8,997 bases of DNA from Limisphaerales bacterium (GTDB taxonomy: Bacteria > Verrucomicrobiota > Verrucomicrobiae > Limisphaerales > UBA11358): positions 9,610-18,606 of the forward strand of contig PLZL01000384.1 in NCBI GenBank assembly GCA_003152145.1, given 5' to 3'. The position numbers and the translations under genes are program-made. Of the stretch, positions 5,014 to 8,997 are shown in pieces (within the stretch, counting starts at the first letter, position 1; each line of letters begins with the position of its first letter). The notes beneath the pieces were generated by a model, which did no database searches, had not been told where the DNA came from, and worked only from the letters and a program-made list of their open reading frames with translations.

Positions 5014-7470
5014 ATGATCACACTCCAAAAAACCTCCACCAGCCGCGTAAAAGCTCCCAGTCGGGGCGCTCGCAGGTGTCGGTTCTACGCGGCCAGCATC
5101 GTCGCGCTGTGCGCGGCCATTTCCACGTTCGCCGCCAACCCGGCCTTGCCGCTGCTGAACGAGCCGGTGGATATCAGCCCGGATTTCCGCGACTTTTCCG
5201 ACTTGTATTATCTGGCGGACAAGCTCGGCGACTTCGACCCTGCGACCGGTCAGGGCAAAATAAATTACCAGCGCGCGGAGTATTTCACCCGGCAGGCATT
5301 CGACAATATGCTGGCGGTCATCAAGCCCGTCGGCCTGAATGAATTTCCCGAAAACCAATACGCGGTAAATCCGACGCTGCCGTTCTCCATCGAATTCGTT
5401 TCGCCACGGACAGTGCGAATCCGCGCGACGAGCGGCCCGCAAGTCCACAAGCAACTGGAGGAGTTGATGCTCGCCGGGCCGGTGCCGAAAGATGGTTCCT
5501 GGAAATACGGGAAAATTGACGGCGGCCACCGTTACACCAGCCAGTTCGGCTCCATCTCGATAATGGAAAATCCGTGGCGCATCGTCATCCGGGACGCCAG
5601 CGGCAAATTGCTGACTGAAACAGACCACGCGTCTGACAACACCACTTCATTCACGCCGATCATGCCCTTCGCGTTCGTCCGCAGGGCGGCGGATTATTCG
5701 CGGAGCATGAACGCGGCGTTCACGCTCTCGCCCGGCGAGAAGATTTTCGGCTGCGGTGAATCGTTCACATCGCTTGACAAGCGCGGGCAGAAACTGGTGC
5801 TGTGGACGGACGACGCCAACGGCATTCAAAATCCGGGAATGTATAAACCGATTCCGTTTTTCATGAGCAGCCGCGGCTACGGAATGTTTCTGCATACTTC
5901 ATCCACTATCACCTGTGATTTCGGAAATTCCTTCGCCGGCGTCAATGAACTGATGCTCGGCGACGACGAATTGGATTTGTTCGTCTTCCTCGGTTCGCCA
6001 AAGGAAATGTTGGACGAATACACCAAGCTCACCGGCAAGTCGCCGCTGCCGCCGCTGTGGTCGTTCGGCCTGTGGATGAGCCGCTGCACCTACAACGCCG
6101 AAACGCAGGTGCGCGACATCGCGGGCAAGCTCCGCGAAAACAGGATTCCCTGCGACGTGCTGCACTTGGACACCGGATGGTTCGAGACCGACTGGCAATG
6201 CGACTACGAATTCTCGACCACGCGCTTCACCGACCCGAAGAAGATGATGTCGGACTTGAAGGATGAAGGCTTCCACATCTCGCTCTGGCAACTGCCGTAT
6301 TTTGTGCCGAAAAACAAACTGTTTCCCGAACTCGTGGAGAAAAATCTTGTCGTCCGCGACGCCAAGGGAAATCTGCCCTACGAAGATGCCGTGCTGGATT
6401 TTTCCAATCCGGAAACTGTCCAATGGTATCAGGGCAAACTGGCGAGCCTGTTGAAAATGGGAGTGGGCGCGATCAAGGTGGACTTTGGCGAGGCCGCGCC
6501 GGAGAACGGCCTTTACGCCGATGGCCGCACCGGTTTTTACGAGCATAATTTGTATCCGCTGCGCTACAACAAGGCGGTCGCCGACATCACCAAACAAACC
6601 ACCGGCGAGAACATCATCTGGGCGCGGAGCGCTTGGGCGGGCAGCCAGCGATATCCGATCCACTGGGGCGGCGACGCCGAAAGCACCGACGACGGCATGG
6701 CAGCGGAACTGCGCGGCGGACTTTCGTTCGGCCTTTCGGGATTTTCATTTTGGAGTCACGACGTGGGCGGGTTTACGGCGAACTCAGTCCAAAGCATGGA
6801 CAAAAATCTGTTCGCGCGCTGGCTGGCATTCGGGATGTTGAGTTCGCACAGCCGCTGCCACGGCATCGCGCCGAAGGAGCCGTGGAATTACGGCACAAAC
6901 TTCATGGACGAGTTCCGCACGATTGACGAAATGAAATACCGGCTGATGCCCTACGTCTATGCGCAGGCCAAGGATTCTTCTGAACACGGCTTGCCGATGG
7001 TGCGCGCGCTGTTCGTGGAATTCCCCGACGACCCCGGTTCGTGGAACGTGGATGACGAATATCTTTACGGCTCCAGCGTCCTGGTCGCGCCGCTGTTTCA
7101 TCAAGGAGAAACCGGCCGCGACGTTTATCTGCCGCCCGGAACGTGGATTGATTATCAGATCGGAAAATCCTACGACGGCGGCTGGCAGCACATTGAGGCC
7201 GGTGAAATTCCCGAAGTGATTCTCGTGCGAGAAGGCACGGTGCTGCCGCACATTGCCCTGGCGCAATCCACAATGCAAATGGACTGGTCCAAAATCGAGC
7301 TGGTCGTCTTCGCCAAAAGCGCGACGACGGCGAAAGGGTCAGTCTTCCTGCCGGGCGACAGCGAACTGCGCGAACTCACGCTCACGAAGGAAAACGGTGC
7401 GTTCAAACTCGCCAGCGATCCGTTCGCGGGAAAGGTGACGTGGCAAATCCGGGCGAATTCCGGCAATTAA
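5014..7470 (+). CDS. Secreted GH31 glycosidase, probable alpha-xylosidase
   Basis: This retaining glycoside hydrolase of family 31 probably releases alpha-linked xylose from the non-reducing end of xyloglucan oligosaccharides. It has 818 residues and a signal peptide (RRCRFYAASIVALCAA, likely cleaved after A40 or A41), so it should act outside the cytoplasm. The N-terminal beta-sandwich domain carries the family's FGCGESF and YKPIPFFMSSRGYG segments (about 245-300). The catalytic barrel begins near WSFGLWMS. The nucleophile is D490 in KVDFGEAAP, closely like the TDFGERIP of E. coli YicI, and the acid/base is D554 in HWGGDAEST. The following stretch LRGGLSFGLSGFSFWSHD.GG is also YicI-like. These motifs differ from the WxDMNE pattern of typical alpha-glucosidases, hence the alpha-xylosidase call; other alpha-glycoside specificities remain possible. 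YicI itself is cytoplasmic, so export is a difference. No ribosome binding site is visible; the start is chosen because it precedes a complete signal peptide. Confidence 0.9.
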   Translation: MITLQKTSTSRVKAPSRGARRCRFYAASIVALCAAISTFAANPALPLLNEPVDISPDFRDFSDLYYLADKLGDFDPATGQGKINYQRAEYFTRQAFDNMLAVIKPVGLNEFPENQYAVNPTLPFSIEFVSPRTVRIRATSGPQVHKQLEELMLAGPVPKDGSWKYGKIDGGHRYTSQFGSISIMENPWRIVIRDASGKLLTETDHASDNTTSFTPIMPFAFVRRAADYSRSMNAAFTLSPGEKIFGCGESFTSLDKRGQKLVLWTDDANGIQNPGMYKPIPFFMSSRGYGMFLHTSSTITCDFGNSFAGVNELMLGDDELDLFVFLGSPKEMLDEYTKLTGKSPLPPLWSFGLWMSRCTYNAETQVRDIAGKLRENRIPCDVLHLDTGWFETDWQCDYEFSTTRFTDPKKMMSDLKDEGFHISLWQLPYFVPKNKLFPELVEKNLVVRDAKGNLPYEDAVLDFSNPETVQWYQGKLASLLKMGVGAIKVDFGEAAPENGLYADGRTGFYEHNLYPLRYNKAVADITKQTTGENIIWARSAWAGSQRYPIHWGGDAESTDDGMAAELRGGLSFGLSGFSFWSHDVGGFTANSVQSMDKNLFARWLAFGMLSSHSRCHGIAPKEPWNYGTNFMDEFRTIDEMKYRLMPYVYAQAKDSSEHGLPMVRALFVEFPDDPGSWNVDDEYLYGSSVLVAPLFHQGETGRDVYLPPGTWIDYQIGKSYDGGWQHIEAGEIPEVILVREGTVLPHIALAQSTMQMDWSKIELVVFAKSATTAKGSVFLPGDSELRELTLTKENGAFKLASDPFAGKVTWQIRANSGN

Positions 7471-7523
7471 ATTAAGCCAGCGAACAACCGTCAATCTGCT
7501 GCGAAAGTGTTTAGATTCGCTCC

Positions 7524-8997
7524 ATGAAAATCCACATCAAAGGACTGGCCATCATCGCAACCATTCTTTTGAGCGCGGCGCTGCCGCAAAAATCCACGGC
7601 CCAAACCTTATCGCCGGAATCCGTGAACGGCGGGCGCGAGCGGTTGTTGATGGACTTCGGCTGGCGTTTTGCGTTTGGCAATGCCACGGATTCGACGAAG
7701 GATTTTGATCCGGATCCGGCGGGCACTGCGTTCAGTTATTTCGCCAAGGCGGGCACGGCCGCGGGCGCGGCGGCGGCGGATTTTGATGATCGCGGCTGGC
7801 GCTTGCTCAATCTGCCGCACGATTGGGCGGTGGAAGCGCCGTTCAGCGAGCGCGGCAGTGGCAGCCACGGTTACAAGGCCATCGGCAAGAACTTTCCCGA
7901 GGCCAGCATCGGCTGGTATCGCAAGACGTTTTCCATTTCCACCAATGATCTTGGCCGGAACATCACCGTTGAATTTGACGGCGTATTCCGCGACTCGCAG
8001 GTCTGGGTCAATGGATTCTATCTGGGCCGCGAATCCAGCGGTTACAGCCCATTCAGCTTTGACATCACCGATTATCTCAATTACGGCGGGAGCAACACCA
8101 TCGCCGTGCGCGTGGATGCTTCACTTGAAGAAGGCTGGTTTTACGAAGGCGCGGGCATTTACCGGCATGTCTGGCTGGTGAAGACCGCGCCGGTGCATGT
8201 GGCGAAGTGGGGCACCTGCGTCACGACCGACGTGAAGAATAATTTTAGTTCCGCCGACGTGACGGCGCGCGTCACGGTCAACAACGAATCTCCGACCAAC
8301 GCCTCGTTTGAAATCGGGCAGACGATTCTGAACGCCGACGGCAAGGCCATTGCCAACGGCAAATTGAAAAAACTTTCACTCAAGCCGGGCGCCACGGGTG
8401 AATTCGCCTCGTCGCTCAAAGTGTCACACCCGAACCTGTGGTCGGTCGAAACACCCTGTCTTCACAAGCTCATCACGATCATCACCAGCGGAGGCAGGGT
8501 GGTGGATCGTTACGAGACTTCGTTCGGGATCCGCACGCTTCGATGGGACGCCAATTGGGGATTCTTCCTGAACGGCAAGCGCGTCGAGTTGAAGGGAACC
8601 TGCGACCATCAGGACGCGGCGGGCGTCGGCGTGGCTGTGCCGGACGAACTCAACGTCTTTCGCGTGGAGCAGCTCAAGAAAATGGGTTCCAATGCCATCC
8701 GCACCAGCCACAACGCGCCCACGTCGGAATTGCTCGATGCGTGCGACCGACTCGGCATGCTGGTCATGGATGAAAACCGTGAATACGGCATCAATCCGCA
8801 GGAGTTGGACGAACTGAAACGGCTCATCGTGCGCGACCGCAATCATCCCTGCGTCGTCATCTGGTCGCTCGGCAACGAGGAATGGTCCATCGAAGGCAAT
8901 GAAAAAGGCACCCGCGTCACCCAGACCATGCAAACGTTGGCGCAGCGTCTGGACCCGACCCGCCACGACACCGTGGCGATCAGCGGCGGTTGGGGCG
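7524..8997 (+). CDS. Secreted GH2 beta-galactosidase-like enzyme, 3' end outside the window
   Basis: This is a family 2 glycoside hydrolase, most like bacterial beta-galactosidases of the multi-domain type. The frame is open without a stop from ATG 7524 to the window edge (491 codons). A signal peptide (MKIHIKGLAIIATILLSAAL, likely cleaved after A26 in STAQ) indicates export. The jelly-roll sugar-binding domain (about 40-220) contains LPHDWAVEAPF, GWYRKTF, VWVNGFYLG and GAGIYRHVWLV. An Ig-like domain follows (about 222-335). The catalytic barrel starts near 340 with FFLNGKRVELKG, RTSHN (R393-N397) and MLVMDE (E417). The predicted acid/base is E452 in WSLGNEEW, equivalent to the GNE of LacZ; the nucleophile lies beyond the window. 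The Ala/Gly-rich stretch at about residues 74-86 resembles an insertion usual in this subfamily. Beta-galactosidase is most likely; beta-glucuronidase or another GH2 activity cannot be excluded. It starts 53 bp after the GH31 gene with no terminator between. Confidence 0.9.
   Translation, partial: MKIHIKGLAIIATILLSAALPQKSTAQTLSPESVNGGRERLLMDFGWRFAFGNATDSTKDFDPDPAGTAFSYFAKAGTAAGAAAADFDDRGWRLLNLPHDWAVEAPFSERGSGSHGYKAIGKNFPEASIGWYRKTFSISTNDLGRNITVEFDGVFRDSQVWVNGFYLGRESSGYSPFSFDITDYLNYGGSNTIAVRVDASLEEGWFYEGAGIYRHVWLVKTAPVHVAKWGTCVTTDVKNNFSSADVTARVTVNNESPTNASFEIGQTILNADGKAIANGKLKKLSLKPGATGEFASSLKVSHPNLWSVETPCLHKLITIITSGGRVVDRYETSFGIRTLRWDANWGFFLNGKRVELKGTCDHQDAAGVGVAVPDELNVFRVEQLKKMGSNAIRTSHNAPTSELLDACDRLGMLVMDENREYGINPQELDELKRLIVRDRNHPCVVIWSLGNEEWSIEGNEKGTRVTQTMQTLAQRLDPTRHDTVAISGGWG

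Noticed and set aside
4285..5628. 447-residue reverse frame spanning regulator and GH31 start
   Set aside because: It is antisense to two supported genes and their junction, and no domain can be recognised.
5899..6663. 254-residue reverse frame opposite the GH31 barrel
   Set aside because: It is a shadow of the GH31 coding frame, whose catalytic motifs lie on the forward strand.
7471..7523. Possible terminator between the GH31 and GH2 genes (GCGAA ... TTCGC)
   Set aside because: The arms are only 5 bp with a 10-nt loop and no T-run. This is not enough to call a terminator, and the genes are probably cotranscribed.
7669..8181. 170-residue forward frame rich in arginine inside the GH2 gene
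   Set aside because: The frame from 7524 has a signal peptide and continuous GH2 motifs to the window edge; this one is an Arg/Ala-rich off-frame product.
1..8997. CRISPR array, riboswitch or rRNA
   Set aside because: I saw no regularly spaced long repeats and no rRNA or riboswitch core motifs. The only RNA-gene sequence is the tRNA-Ser fragment.

Overview
The window looks like a chromosomal segment of a Verrucomicrobiota-type bacterium (inference). The basis is the style of the genes: a periplasmic two-propeller sensor histidine kinase paired with a LuxR-type regulator, secreted glycoside hydrolases with few recognisable Shine-Dalgarno sequences, a Planctomycetes/Verrucomicrobia-like tyrosine recombinase (RHSDPRLTT..YTD box), and moderately GC-rich coding DNA. 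No rRNA or marker gene is present to confirm the taxon.

Region 1 (1-893) is the 3' part of a tyrosine recombinase gene whose start lies left of the window. The last codons of the gene run through 853-880, which reads as the 3' end of a tRNA-Ser gene (T-loop, 3' T-stem strand, acceptor strand, G73 and CCA). No tRNA body lies upstream, so this is best read as the distal attachment site of an integrated element. The element would lie to the left, with an intact tRNA-Ser expected at its far end. Host chromosome would begin just after 880. Short repeats in the tail of the gene may be recombinase binding sites.

Region 2 (894-1095) is a non-coding gap of about 200 bp. It holds a small dyad and an 11-bp tandem direct repeat in helical phase, and is the likely control region for the genes that follow.

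Region 3 (1096-8997) is four codirectional genes with short gaps of 75, 33 and 53 bp and no visible terminator between them, so probably one operon. They encode a membrane sensor kinase with 14 propeller repeats (two seven-bladed propellers), Y_Y_Y, HisKA_3 and HATPase domains; a NarL/FixJ-type response regulator; a secreted GH31 enzyme with a YicI-like alpha-xylosidase active site; and a secreted GH2 beta-galactosidase-like enzyme that runs off the right edge. Alpha-xylosidase plus beta-galactosidase is the pair needed to strip xyloglucan side chains. The simplest reading is a small xyloglucan (or related galacto-xylosyl glycan) utilisation locus with its own two-component system. The substrate is inferred, since no backbone endoglucanase or transporter is visible here.

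I did not find a clearly new class of system. The points most worth checking are the recombinase gene that ends inside its own attachment site, the phased repeats and dyad that may be operators of the two-component system, and a perfect palindrome inserted in the kinase ATP-lid codons.
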